NCBI RefSeq assembly: GCF_000178855.1
Contig: NZ_ADVG01000003.1
Coordinates: forward strand, 1,240,001-1,304,000
DNA: 64,000 nt
From: Ktedonobacter racemifer DSM 44963
GTDB taxonomy: Bacteria; Chloroflexota; Ktedonobacteria; Ktedonobacterales; Ktedonobacteraceae
Reading direction: 5' to 3'
A model generated the notes under the pieces. It made no database searches, was not told the DNA's origin, and saw nothing but the letters and a program-made list of their open reading frames with translations. Made by a program: the position numbers and the translations under genes. Shown here piece after piece: positions 26,404 through 35,125 of the stretch. Numbering within the stretch: the first letter of the stretch is position 1; each line of letters begins with the position of its first letter.

Positions 26404-26961
26404 ATGTCCCGCCACCAAAAAGATCCACTGCGGGTCCTCAATGAAGAAGAACGCCACGCCCTAGAACACCTGAGCCGTTCGATGAGCCAACCGGGAGTCC
26501 ATATCAGCCGAGCGAAAGCCTTGCTTGCAGTGGCGAAAGGAAAGAGCTCTACCCAAGCGGCAGAGAGGGCGGGCTATCGAGTGGGAGATACCGTCAGCAA
26601 GCTGGTAAACCGTTTCAATCAGGAAGGGATGGCCGCCTTGCAACCGCGACATGGGGGAGGAACACCAGCCAGTTACGGTGTCGAAGAGACGGAGCGTATC
26701 CTGGCCGAAGTCCGTCGCTTGCCTGCTCACAATGAGGATGGAACGGCTACCTGGTCGCTTTCTCTGCTCAAAGCTAGCTTACGTCAGGCTCCAGATGGCT
26801 TACCGCATGTCAGCACCTACACGATTTGGGGTGTCTTACACGAGGCGGGGTACAACTGGCAGAAGAGTCGAACCTGGTGTGAAACCGGCAAAGTCCTGCG
26901 CAAGCGCAAGCGTGGTGTCGTGACGGTGAGGGATCAGGATACCGTGGCAAAAAAAAACTGA
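26404..26961 (+). CDS. IS630 transposase, N-terminal frame (OrfA)
   Basis: 185 residues with the helix-turn-helix part of an IS630 transposase (HISRAKALLAVAKGKSSTQAA ... VGDTVSKLVNRFNQEGMAAL). The frame ends at TGA (26959-26961) right after a run of nine A (26949-26957). Slipping back one base on this run joins it to OrfB. Alone it would bind ends but lack the catalytic domain. Confidence 0.85.
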   Translation: MSRHQKDPLRVLNEEERHALEHLSRSMSQPGVHISRAKALLAVAKGKSSTQAAERAGYRVGDTVSKLVNRFNQEGMAALQPRHGGGTPASYGVEETERILAEVRRLPAHNEDGTATWSLSLLKASLRQAPDGLPHVSTYTIWGVLHEAGYNWQKSRTWCETGKVLRKRKRGVVTVRDQDTVAKKN

Positions 26962-27746
26962 TTGAACGTGCACACCAGCTAGGAGAACGCCTGGGGCTGG
27001 CAGTCTGGAATGAGGATGAAGCCGGACCCTATCAAACCATCCCGTATGCCGGGAGCAGTTGGCAACCAGCGGGCCAGCCAGCCAGGCAGCCGCATGAGTA
27101 CATCCGCAACGGTACCGCGAAACTGTTGACGTTGTTCCATCCAACAACGGGAGAGGTCCGGGTCAAAGGCGTACGCAGCTGCACCAATGCCGTCTTGCAT
27201 CCCTGGCTCAAAGAAGAACTCTCTGCGGTTCTCAAGACCTTGCCTGAACCTTCCCTTCTCCTCACTGCCGAAGAGAATCGTCTGCTCTGGGAAAGCTGGC
27301 GGGAGGGACTCAAGATCCGGGTGACGCTGCCGGCACAGTTGCCCCCCTTACGGATGCTGCTGATTTGGGACAACCTTACCGGACATAAGACTCCAGCCTT
27401 ATTGTGCTGGATGTTTCGTCAAGGTATCCTCCCTCTCCAAACACCATTGGGGGGCAGTTGGTTGAACATGGCCGAGTCCATCCAGCGCATCATTGTGCGC
27501 CGGGCACTGGATGGACAACATCCGACCAACCCCTGGCAGATCATCGACTGGCTTGAGGCGGTGGCCCGTCATTGGAACGACCACCCCACACCGTTTGAGT
27601 GGGGTGGCAAACGTTCGCTGCGACGCAAGCGGGCACGAGAACGGCGACATGCCCTTGGTGGGAGTGGGGCCTGCATACACCGTCCCGTGCGCATTCATCC
27701 CACGATGCTTTCGAAATGGCAGCGAGCGGGGCAACTGACCCACTAG
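26949..27746 (+). CDS. IS630 transposase, catalytic frame (OrfB), reached by -1 frameshift
   Basis: Open from the A-run onward in the -1 frame (KKKLIERAHQLGERLGLAV). The DDE residues are visible: first Asp in WNEDEAGPYQ, second in LLIWDNLTGHK, Glu in LNMAESIQRII. The stop codon is within the right terminal repeat. There is no convincing independent start; an ATG-equivalent occurs only after the first catalytic Asp, so fusion to OrfA by slippage is the likely route. Confidence 0.82.
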   Translation, partial: KKKLIERAHQLGERLGLAVWNEDEAGPYQTIPYAGSSWQPAGQPARQPHEYIRNGTAKLLTLFHPTTGEVRVKGVRSCTNAVLHPWLKEELSAVLKTLPEPSLLLTAEENRLLWESWREGLKIRVTLPAQLPPLRMLLIWDNLTGHKTPALLCWMFRQGILPLQTPLGGSWLNMAESIQRIIVRRALDGQHPTNPWQIIDWLEAVARHWNDHPTPFEWGGKRSLRRKRARERRHALGGSGACIHRPVRIHPTMLSKWQRAGQLTH

Positions 27747-27884
27747 TCTAACACATACCGCCTGTAGAGCGCTTTGAGCACTCCCTAATATCCCATATGA
27801 CAGCTTGTTTGACAGCAATTGGCCCAAATTCCGCATTATATAGCTCCCTGTTCGACGGTCTTCCCGGTCATAAATGCGTTCATG

Positions 27885-30098
27885 TTAGCCTAAAGTTTCT
27901 GGTACTGAAGTGCTCTCTGGTTTGAGCGATCTTTTCAGAGGAAGCGTCACAGAAAAGGTGGAGCCTTTTCCGACTTCGCTCTCCACCGTGATGGTTCCCC
28001 CGTGATGCCTGACGATTTCCGCGACAATGTATAGGCCCATCCCCAGGCCGGGAATGGCTTTCTGGTTGGGACCAGAGACGCGATAGAAGCGCTCAAAGAT
28101 TTTGTCGCGCTGCTCCTGGGGGATGCCCTGGCCATGATCGCGTACCCGAATTGTCGCCGCCTCAGGGGAGGCGCTCAGGTCAATCTCAACCGTCTCTGCA
28201 CCGGGAGAATACTTGATGGCATTGCTGATCAGGTTGATGAAAACTTGCCCGAGTCGGTCTTTATCCCCTTCCAGAGAGCAAAGAGTCGCGCCACGCACGA
28301 CAATGGTATGGGTGGTGGAAATCTGCTGCATGGTATCTGTCACCTCGTGAAGCAGCGTATCAAGATCGACTATCTCCTGTAGATACTCCAATCTGCCTGC
28401 CTGGATCTTAGACACATCCAGTAACTCGCCGATGAGGCGTTCTAGTTGCTGGATTGATCCCTCGACTCTGGAAAGTGCTGTGGCAGCCTCGTGAGGAGAC
28501 TGCCGTTCCAGGCGTTTTCTCGCCAGTTGAGCCTGCATCTTTAACGCGGTGAGCGGTGTCTTGAGCTCATGGCTCGCCATGCTGATAAAGGCATCCTTGC
28601 GTTGTTCAAGTTCCTTGCGGGCCGAGTTATCCAACACAAAGGCGATGCTTTGATAGGGGAAATGCTGTAAGACGACTGCACCCACGAGCACCGGAAGGCG
28701 GCTGCCATCTTTACACACATATTCTTTCTCGTAGGGCGTTATATACTGCTGGACGGTAAGTTGCTGATGGACCTGCTGCGTAAGCGCCCGATACTCTGGA
28801 GGTGTTATGCGCATCCAATTTATGTTCCCGGCACGTAGGTCTTCACGAGTATAGCCGGTCATGCGCAAAAAGGTGTCGTTCGCCTCCACAATTTGTTCAC
28901 CTTCGATGATATTGATTCCGATAATGCTGGAGTTCATCAGGATGTTTGCTTGCTCCTGACTCTGGCGTAAGGCTTCCTCGATGCGCTTCTGGTCATCAAT
29001 ATCAGTGCCAGTGCCAAACCACTTGACGATCTGACCGGCTTCATCGCGGACTGGGAGCGCACGGGCTAAATACCAGCGATACTCTCCTGTCCGCCCATCC
29101 CTGAGACGATATTCGTTCTCGTAGATGTTACCGTTTTTGAGCACCTGGTGTCGGAGCATCAGTGTCCGCTCAATATCCTCTGGATGCACGAATTGACGCC
29201 AGAGATCGTCTCCTTCGAGATTAAGATTGGCCTGCGTCACGTCGCGATAACGCTGATTGGTGTAGTCAAGACGGCCATCGGACCACATGGTCCACACCAG
29301 TTGCGGCACCGTTTCGGCCAGCAGGCGAAAGCTCTCTTGGCTTTCTTTGAACTGCTGCTCGGTTCGTTTCTGCTCATCGATGTTAGTGCAGGTGCCAACC
29401 CAGTGCAGGATCATGCCCTGCGCATTTCTCTGCGGTACACCTCGTACCAGAAACCAGTGATACGCTTCGCTTGTGCCGTCTTGCAAGCGATGTTCTACTT
29501 CATAAGGTGTGCCGGTCTGGATGGCTGTCTGCCAGGCCTGCCTTACACGTTGGTGGTCATCAGGATGCACCCTCACCATCCAACCATCACCTTCTACTTG
29601 TTCGAGGGTCATTGCCAGATAATCGATTAAACGCTGATTGTTGTAGGTAATATATCCATCGGGACCTGCAATCCAGACCAACTGGGGGATGGCATCAACC
29701 AGCGTGCGAATCTCGTCTTCGCGCTTGCGTTGGGCTGGTGCTCTCACCTCGTGAAACTGCAACGTGAGTCCCCCAACGGTCGGAGAGAGATACACATGCA
29801 GCCAGGTCCGGGTCACGGGAGAACAATACTCCACTTCAGTCGATGCTTGGATCTGTCTGGCCTGAAGCATTGCATGATAGAGTTCGCTGCTCACGAGTTG
29901 TGGAGCTCCACGCCAGAAGGGAGTTCCACGCAATTCCTCTAGCGTGGCTCCAGTGATAGCCTGCGCGCTCGCATTTGCATACATAATGGTCTCAGTGTCA
30001 TCGATGAAAAAAAAGGCACCTGGAAGCACTCTAAGCATAGTGATGAGTGTTTCACGAGACGGAAGCAGGTCTCGATCGTTTTGCCAAGAATTTGGCAT
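27885..30098 (-). CDS. PAS-repeat sensor histidine kinase
   Basis: About 737 residues, no clear membrane helix, so probably cytosolic. Four PAS domains in series (conserved GPDGYITYNNQRLIDYL, WSDGRLDYTNQRY, IIGINIIEGEQIVEAND), then HisKA with the phospho-acceptor His in FISMASHELKTPLTALK and a HATPase domain with N box LISNAIKYS, DHGQGIP, FERFYR and GLGMGLYIVAEI. No response regulator is adjacent, so it is an orphan. Start uncertain: ATG 30098 has AAAGGG ten bases upstream; frames from 30212 or 30161 are possible. Confidence 0.9.
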   Translation of the reverse strand: MPNSWQNDRDLLPSRETLITMLRVLPGAFFFIDDTETIMYANASAQAITGATLEELRGTPFWRGAPQLVSSELYHAMLQARQIQASTEVEYCSPVTRTWLHVYLSPTVGGLTLQFHEVRAPAQRKREDEIRTLVDAIPQLVWIAGPDGYITYNNQRLIDYLAMTLEQVEGDGWMVRVHPDDHQRVRQAWQTAIQTGTPYEVEHRLQDGTSEAYHWFLVRGVPQRNAQGMILHWVGTCTNIDEQKRTEQQFKESQESFRLLAETVPQLVWTMWSDGRLDYTNQRYRDVTQANLNLEGDDLWRQFVHPEDIERTLMLRHQVLKNGNIYENEYRLRDGRTGEYRWYLARALPVRDEAGQIVKWFGTGTDIDDQKRIEEALRQSQEQANILMNSSIIGINIIEGEQIVEANDTFLRMTGYTREDLRAGNINWMRITPPEYRALTQQVHQQLTVQQYITPYEKEYVCKDGSRLPVLVGAVVLQHFPYQSIAFVLDNSARKELEQRKDAFISMASHELKTPLTALKMQAQLARKRLERQSPHEAATALSRVEGSIQQLERLIGELLDVSKIQAGRLEYLQEIVDLDTLLHEVTDTMQQISTTHTIVVRGATLCSLEGDKDRLGQVFINLISNAIKYSPGAETVEIDLSASPEAATIRVRDHGQGIPQEQRDKIFERFYRVSGPNQKAIPGLGMGLYIVAEIVRHHGGTITVESEVGKGSTFSVTLPLKRSLKPESTSVPETLG

Positions 30099-30541
30099 AT
30101 AGCAACCATCCCTTTCCCATGGCCCCATCCCTGGCGAGGAAGATTTCTCTAACACTGACATCAAGAAGTCAACTACGACTCTCAGCGTAAAAATCGAAGA
30201 TCTGTTCGCCATTCCCTGCTCGTTTTAGGGAATACGAGTTTCGTTATTTATGCCGAGGTCAGTAAAAATGGTGGAATATATACGAGGAACAAGCAAGATA
30301 TACTTATGTATTCCCGGTGAAATCTTTTCTACGCCTGCATATCAAGCTCAAGTGTTCTTGGCGTCCATTGGCTCCTTCACATCTGCCTTTTCTATTGATG
30401 GATATGCTTCTGTATCTATAAGATACTCTCTCTTGCGACTAAAATGCTCTCTCTTGCGACAAGCGTCAATGTGCGTTATAACAAAGGTGCCATTCTGATT
30501 GAGAGGTAATGTCCTGGTTGCCAGGCGAGAGGTTTGCGTGT
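30099..30541. other. Divergent promoter region with 21-bp-spaced direct repeats
   Basis: Gap between the kinase and the ThuA-domain gene. It holds the direct repeat CTCTCTCTTGCGAC at 30426-30439 and 30447-30460, 21 bases apart (two helical turns), about 80 bases before the ThuA start. No gene is supported. Confidence 0.55.
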
Positions 30542-31306
30542 ATGAGAAGTCTCTGTTGTATTTTGCTGAGTATTATTGTCTTGACGAGTTGCGGGACATC
30601 CTTGCAACTTAATCGCCCCAGCGAGAGCACTCCAGCCAGCTCGCAGGTCCGCCTACTTATCTTCTCGCGCACGACGGGCTTCCGCCATGCCTCCATTCCC
30701 GATGGCATTGCCAGTATCAAGCAAATAGCAGCGGCGCAGCAGGTCGCTGTCGATGCGACAGAGGATGCCTCGACGTTTACACCTGCCAATCTGATGCGCT
30801 ATCGAGCTATCATCTTTTTAAGCACGAGCGGAAACGTCCTCGATGCTGCGCAGAAAGCGGCCTTTGAGGGCTACATACGAGCGGGTGGTGGGTATGTTGG
30901 TATCCATTCAGCCAGTGATACTGAGTATAATTGGCCCTGGTATGGACAACTGGTTGGTGCGTATTTCAAAAGTCATCCCTCGCGCCTTCAACTGGCACAT
31001 CTCACGGTTGAGGAGAGACATCATCCCTCAACTGCGAAGCTCCCCCGATCCTGGACACGTGTCGATGAATGGTATAACTTCAGATCGAATCCTCGCAGTC
31101 ATGTGCATGTATTGCTTACCATTGACGAGACTTCTTATCAAGGTGGTGAGATGAACGGTGATCATCCCATTTCCTGGTATCACACCTTTGATGGTGGACG
31201 CGCATGGTACACTGCCATGGGTCACACGTCCGCGAGTTTCGCTGAGCCTCTGTTCCGTGCCCACCTCTGGGGTGGAATCCTCTATGCAGCCGGGCTCCCT
31301 TCCTGA
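30542..31306 (+). CDS. ThuA-domain lipoprotein
   Basis: A 254-residue exported lipoprotein: signal peptide MRSLCCILLSIIVLTSC with lipobox L-T-S-C, then a ThuA-like (trehalose utilisation, class I glutamine amidotransferase fold) domain: LLIFSRTTGFRHASIP, YRAIIFLSTSGN, GGGYVGIHSASDTEYNWPWYGQLVGAYF and HPISWYHTFDGGRAWYTAMGH. In ThuA-like proteins the usual nucleophilic Cys is not conserved; here the matching place reads GIHSAS. The ATG at 30542 fits the signal peptide; ATG 30509 has a better-spaced GAGAGG but would bury it. Confidence 0.85.
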   Translation: MRSLCCILLSIIVLTSCGTSLQLNRPSESTPASSQVRLLIFSRTTGFRHASIPDGIASIKQIAAAQQVAVDATEDASTFTPANLMRYRAIIFLSTSGNVLDAAQKAAFEGYIRAGGGYVGIHSASDTEYNWPWYGQLVGAYFKSHPSRLQLAHLTVEERHHPSTAKLPRSWTRVDEWYNFRSNPRSHVHVLLTIDETSYQGGEMNGDHPISWYHTFDGGRAWYTAMGHTSASFAEPLFRAHLWGGILYAAGLPS

Positions 31307-31436
31307 CTGTCTCTTCTGCATGATAGGTCTGCCGCAACTTGCGCACTCAGCAATATGGAGGAATGAGCATGATACTGGCCTAACAAGGTATTGTGTTGCA
31401 AGGATACATATTATGGCACATGCAGATGTAGTTAAA

Positions 31437-31507
31437 CTTCTGAATGAGGGTGTGATGCTGGTTGGCAGCCTGCGGCTGCCAACCAGCATCACACCCTCAT
31501 TCAGAAG
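31437..31507. terminator. Convergent terminator, 34-bp perfect stem
   Basis: Arms 31437-31470 and 31474-31507 are exact reverse complements separated by TGC. Between the convergent ThuA and sigma-factor genes. The stem has GAGGGTGTGATG and GGTTGGC, shared with other family members. Confidence 0.85.
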
Positions 31508-31555
31508 CGAGCGCCGCAGGCGCGAGCGGTGAAGCCGAAAAATGAATGTGTACTA

Positions 31556-32908
31556 TTACTCCAGCACCAGTTCCATGATCTCCAGGTGGATCCAGTGGGA
31601 GGCGTAGGCGCGAAATGACACTTGCTGCTTCAGGCCGAATTTATAGATGGCATAGGTGAGACCCCTATTCGCTGCGTCTAGCAGCTTACCTACGTCTCTG
31701 CCGGGAGCCAGGTACTCCTTGATGATGGTGAATACCTGCTCCTGACACGCCATGAAGAGTTGATAATAGGCGAGCTTGCCCTCCTCAATGACCTGGCTAT
31801 CTGGCTGTACGCTACGGTATTCGGCGCGCTTCTTCTCCCTCTCGGCCTGTGTGACCTTGTGTGCCAGTTGCCGCTCTTGCTCCGGGCTGAGCGTGGGCGT
31901 GAGGTCGCGTAGGTAATCCGCCAGGGCCAGGGCGCTCTCGTTGGTCTGTTCATCAACGGATGGCCTTACTGCTGCTCTGCGCTCGACCCCCAGGGATTGA
32001 AGCAGCCCATACGTGATCCCGTACTCGCTCTCTGCGCTTTGGAGGGCGCTCAAGATGTAGTGTGGGCTGATGGCTTTCTCTCCGTCCGCCTGGGCTTGCT
32101 GTTCTGCTCCAGCCAGAATGTGGCGCGCCTGCGGAGTGAAGGCGGTCTCAGCTTTGGCTCCGCCCTGGTCTCTGCCCACAAGGAAAAGCAAGCCAGAGCG
32201 AACATGCTCAAGCGTTATGCCCTGTTCGGCTAAGGGCGCCGCGGCACTCCCCTCGGCGAGGATACCCAGCAGGAGGTGCTCGGGTCCGATATAATAGTGC
32301 TGTAAAGCCAATGCCTCTTCTCTGGCCAGCTCAAGCACCTGTTGTCCCTGCTTAGTGTAGGGAAGCGCAATTTCATGCATTGGTGAAAGCTTCCTTTCTT
32401 CCGTTTCAAAAAGAGCCGCCTGGCGCAAGGCACGCAGTTGTAGTACGCGCACATGTCCAGGGGTCAAGCCTAATTCTTGCCCAACCTCTGCCGCCGTATA
32501 ACCCTGCATATAGCGCAGGAGTAATACCTGGCGCTCACGTTCGGGGAGCAGCGAGAGCAGGCGCTGGACGCGTACCTGTGCCTCTCCCTGCTCTAACTCA
32601 TGAGGAATGATGGCGTGTTCCTCCAGGGTCTCAAGAGGAAGAGCTGCGCCCTTTGCTTGCTCCTGCCAGTAATCGGCAAGCGTGGTACGGGCGGCGGCAT
32701 AAAGCCAGCTCCGAACTTGCCGCATGCCTCTGTCATCAAGAAGCCAGCGCAGCGCCTTGAGAAAGACCACGCTGGTCAAATCATCCGCTATCTCGGGTCG
32801 CCGCACCTTATGAAGGATAAAGGCGTGAACCTCGACATAGTGCTCACGGAAGATCGCTTCCATGAGTGTGTATCGCTGCCTCTCCTTCTCTGAAAAGGAT
32901 ATTTCCAT
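31556..32908 (-). CDS. ECF sigma factor fused to ClpN repeats and a second sigma-70 region 2-like domain
   Basis: About 450 residues in three parts. (1) Residues 10-165: ECF sigma factor, region 2 (REHYVEVHAFILHKV, IADDLTSVVFLKAL) and region 4 (LLPERERQVLLLRYMQGYTA, AEVGQELGLTPGHVRVLQLR). (2) About 183-305: two Clp N-terminal repeats (YTKQGQQVLELAREEALAL, YIGPEHLLLGIL; FTPQARHILAGAEQ, ISPHYILSAL). (3) About 320-450: like primary sigma regions 1.2-2.3 (LTPTLSPEQERQLAHKV; LLDAANRGLTYAIYKFG; VSFRAYASHWIHLEI), ending before region 3. No ATPase or FtsH part. Start uncertain (ATG 32908, GTG 32938 or ATG 32863). No anti-sigma gene adjacent. Confidence 0.85.
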   Translation of the reverse strand: MEISFSEKERQRYTLMEAIFREHYVEVHAFILHKVRRPEIADDLTSVVFLKALRWLLDDRGMRQVRSWLYAAARTTLADYWQEQAKGAALPLETLEEHAIIPHELEQGEAQVRVQRLLSLLPERERQVLLLRYMQGYTAAEVGQELGLTPGHVRVLQLRALRQAALFETEERKLSPMHEIALPYTKQGQQVLELAREEALALQHYYIGPEHLLLGILAEGSAAAPLAEQGITLEHVRSGLLFLVGRDQGGAKAETAFTPQARHILAGAEQQAQADGEKAISPHYILSALQSAESEYGITYGLLQSLGVERRAAVRPSVDEQTNESALALADYLRDLTPTLSPEQERQLAHKVTQAEREKKRAEYRSVQPDSQVIEEGKLAYYQLFMACQEQVFTIIKEYLAPGRDVGKLLDAANRGLTYAIYKFGLKQQVSFRAYASHWIHLEIMELVLE

Positions 32909-33004
32909 GACTGCTTTTGTATCTCCCTCTCTGCTCACCTTTCCTTATATATAACAGGCGGGCGTTACAGAGCCAGAGAGAAGTCCTTTGTGGACCAACA
33001 CACA

Positions 33005-33038
33005 AAAGCCCCTGGCGAGATATCTCGCCAGGGGCTTT
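33005..33038 (-). terminator. Terminator of the lipoprotein gene, 17-bp palindrome
   Basis: AAAGCCCCTGGCGAGAT (33005-33021) and its exact complement to 33038, 26 bases after the stop codon of the lipoprotein gene. Confidence 0.8.
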
Positions 33039-33063
33039 GCCTATTATTGCTGTAAACGGCTGT

Positions 33064-33609
33064 TTACAGGCCAGTGGGGATGCTGGGGGTGGCGGGCTGC
33101 CAGGGCGAGTTATCAGCCAGGGGCGCATTGAAGTCACCAGGCTTCTTGTCACCAACGTAGGTGTAGAGGGGATAGCCCTGGTAGAAGACCACCTGGCGCC
33201 CCATATAATCGGTACCCACGCTCAGTGTTCCGGGCAGCGGTGTGGTAGAGGTAGGGGTGCCGGTACCCTTATAAAGCAGGGGACTCCAGGTCTTGGCGCA
33301 TTCCCCATCACAGCTAAAGCCGCTTGCCCCTTGCCACTCATGGACATACAATGTTATGCCTTTGAGGGTTGTCAAAACAGTGAGTGTGCTCCCTACCGCT
33401 TGATGGGACGGAACCTCTCCTACGGACACCACGAGCGAAGAAGATTTGTGCTTTGCGTTGTTTGTGAGTATCGATTGCGTGGTAGTTCCGTTGAGCGACG
33501 TAGCGAGCGTATTGGCGCCAGTCGTCGAAGCGGTGGAACCGCAGGCCGCCAGAATTCCGACCAGCAGCAGGGCGAGGCCCAGGCTAAAAACGAGGTTTTT
33601 CAAACGCAT
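33064..33609 (-). CDS. Lipoprotein with secreted-repeat (COG4315-type) domain
   Basis: 181 residues. Signal peptide and lipobox in MRLKNLVFSLGLALLLVGIL-AAC, a Ser/Thr-rich linker, then two copies of the repeat typical of PF03640 proteins: GITLYVHEWQGASGFSCDGECAKTW and QVVFYQGYPLYTYVGDKKPGD. These surface proteins have no assigned activity. ATG 33609 follows AGGAG by ten bases; the longer frame to 33768 is not supported. Monocistronic. Confidence 0.88.
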   Translation of the reverse strand: MRLKNLVFSLGLALLLVGILAACGSTASTTGANTLATSLNGTTTQSILTNNAKHKSSSLVVSVGEVPSHQAVGSTLTVLTTLKGITLYVHEWQGASGFSCDGECAKTWSPLLYKGTGTPTSTTPLPGTLSVGTDYMGRQVVFYQGYPLYTYVGDKKPGDFNAPLADNSPWQPATPSIPTGL

Positions 33610-33774
33610 AGTGTTTTTTCTCCTGTGTTCATAAATGGTTTTTTGACATAATTTTTCATTGGGCACATAGGCATTCCAAAACTTATGGATGGGCTGAAGC
33701 AGCCACGAGAGAAGCTTTATTCTCTCCACTGTGTTCACCGACTTGAATAGAAGATACCATACAAGCAAGCTACT

Positions 33775-33800
33775 CCATATGGGTCATATGACCCATATGG
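33775..33800. promoter_or_regulatory. 26-bp perfect palindrome, operator-like
   Basis: CCATATGGGTCAT followed by its exact complement (33775-33800), with CATATG three times. It lies in the divergent region between the lipoprotein gene and the LacI gene, 166 bases from the former. Confidence 0.6.
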
Positions 33801-33872
33801 TGAGGAATGTGAGCTAGTTCACATTCTGCATTGGTCTGCTCTCAGCGGGGGCTAAAGGGCTAAATATCGGCC

Positions 33873-33931
33873 TTGACTTTTCTCTTCATTGCCGGGTATA
33901 CTTACAAAAACGTTTTTCAAAAACGTTTTTG
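33873..33931 (+). promoter_or_regulatory. lacI-type gene promoter with tandem operators
   Basis: TTGACT (33873-33878), 18-base spacer, TATACT (33897-33902). Directly after come two abutting copies of CAAAAACGTTTTT (33905-33917 and 33918-33930), each with the AACGTT centre typical of LacI-family sites. Placement fits autorepression. Confidence 0.75.
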
Positions 33932-33964
33932 TGTTCTTTTCCTGGTAAAATGGAGGTCGGCCTG

Positions 33965-35035
33965 ATGCGCCGCAAAACGGTAACCATACGCGATGTAGCC
34001 CAGCGTGCCCAGGTTTCGGTCAGTACTGTTTCACAGATCTTAAATGGGAATCATAGCTATGTCAGCGCAGATAAGCGCGAGCGTGTCTTACAGGCGGCTG
34101 AAGAGCTACAGTATCGCCCGAACGCGATTGCCAGGAGTATGGTGAAGCAGCGGACGGGGACCGTGGGAATGATCTTCACCTCGGTAGTTGATCACCTGTT
34201 TATACATACCATTAAAAGCGCGCAGGCCGTTCTGAAACCGGAGGGCTACACTATTTTCCTGGCCGATACTCCCGATATCGAGAGTGAGATCCAGGCGATT
34301 GCGGCTTTGCAAGATCGCCAGGTCGATGGGTTTATTTTTGTCTCGATGACCTCCGTGGCGGATTCTGCCCATCTCCAGCGCCTCAAAGCAGAAGAGGTAC
34401 CCTTTGTTGTCATCAATCGTCCGCGTGTACAGGCCTATGACTTCAACCAGATTCAGTGGAACGATTGGGAGGCAGGCTATCTCGCGACCAGGCACTTGCT
34501 TAACCTGGGCCACACCTCTGTAGCCACGATCTGTGGGCCGCGGCAGGGCCTACCTCACTGGCAGAGTGCCTTTGATCGTCATGAAGGTTGGCAGCAGGCT
34601 CTAGCGGAGCAGGGAATCATGGTTTCACCCGACTGGATATTTGATGGTAACTATACCTGTCAGGGGGGATACGAAGCCACTAGGCAGCTTCTTCAGCAGG
34701 CAGGATCGAAGAGTAAGTTGCCGACTGCGCTCTTTGTTGCCAATGAGGAGATGTCCATCGGCGTCTTAAGAGCGCTCCACTATGCAGGAGTTCGCGTTCC
34801 ACAGGATATCGCTCTGGTCAGTGTTGGCGATACGCCTTTTACAGCCCATATGACCCCGTCGTTGACAACGCTCGCTCATCCAGTCGCTGAGGCGGGGCAA
34901 ATTGCGGCCCAAATTCTCCTGAAGCAATTTGCCACCAAAGAACTATTGCCAACACAAAAAATTATGCTCAGCTTTGATATGCGGGTACGTGAGTCCTGTG
35001 GCTCTAACCCGGAACCTTCCGAAATATTTTTCTAA
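33965..35035 (+). CDS. LacI family transcriptional regulator
   Basis: 356 residues: N-terminal helix-turn-helix TIRDVAQRAQVSVSTVSQILNG with hinge helix (EELQYRPNAIARSMVKQRT), then a periplasmic-binding-protein-like sugar sensor domain (TVGMIFTSVVDHLF, DGFIFVSMTS, ALFVANEEMSIGVLRAL, DIALVSVGDTPFTAHMTPSLTT). ATG 33965 has GGAGG eight bases upstream. It heads the sugar ABC operon on the same strand and most likely controls it and itself. Confidence 0.94.
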   Translation: MRRKTVTIRDVAQRAQVSVSTVSQILNGNHSYVSADKRERVLQAAEELQYRPNAIARSMVKQRTGTVGMIFTSVVDHLFIHTIKSAQAVLKPEGYTIFLADTPDIESEIQAIAALQDRQVDGFIFVSMTSVADSAHLQRLKAEEVPFVVINRPRVQAYDFNQIQWNDWEAGYLATRHLLNLGHTSVATICGPRQGLPHWQSAFDRHEGWQQALAEQGIMVSPDWIFDGNYTCQGGYEATRQLLQQAGSKSKLPTALFVANEEMSIGVLRALHYAGVRVPQDIALVSVGDTPFTAHMTPSLTTLAHPVAEAGQIAAQILLKQFATKELLPTQKIMLSFDMRVRESCGSNPEPSEIFF

Positions 35036-35094
35036 TGTTTGTGTGATGTGATGGTTGGCTGGCAGAGCCAGCCAACCATCACATCACACAAACA
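35036..35094. terminator. 28-bp perfect stem after the LacI gene
   Basis: Arms 35036-35063 and 35067-35094 are exact reverse complements separated by AGA, starting directly after the stop codon. Apex TGGC-AGA-GCCA; stem has GTGATGTGATGG. It would separate regulator and transporter transcripts. Confidence 0.85.
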
Positions 35095-35125
35095 ACAACG
35101 AGGCACCGTAGGTACCGAGAGACTA

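Larger units (their letters stand above)
26312..27746 (+). mobile_element. IS630-family insertion sequence with 32-bp terminal inverted repeats
   Basis: Terminal repeats at 26312-26343 and 27715-27746 match at 31 of 32 positions, each ending in CTAG. With TA as duplicated target the core is 26315-27743 (1429 bp). It carries a split DDE transposase in orientation plus. Both ends and the catalytic residues are intact, so the element looks recent and possibly active. Confidence 0.9.

Noticed and set aside
30250..30498. 82-codon frame in the kinase/ThuA gap
   Set aside because: No ribosome site or domain; region is AT-rich and carries promoter-type repeats.
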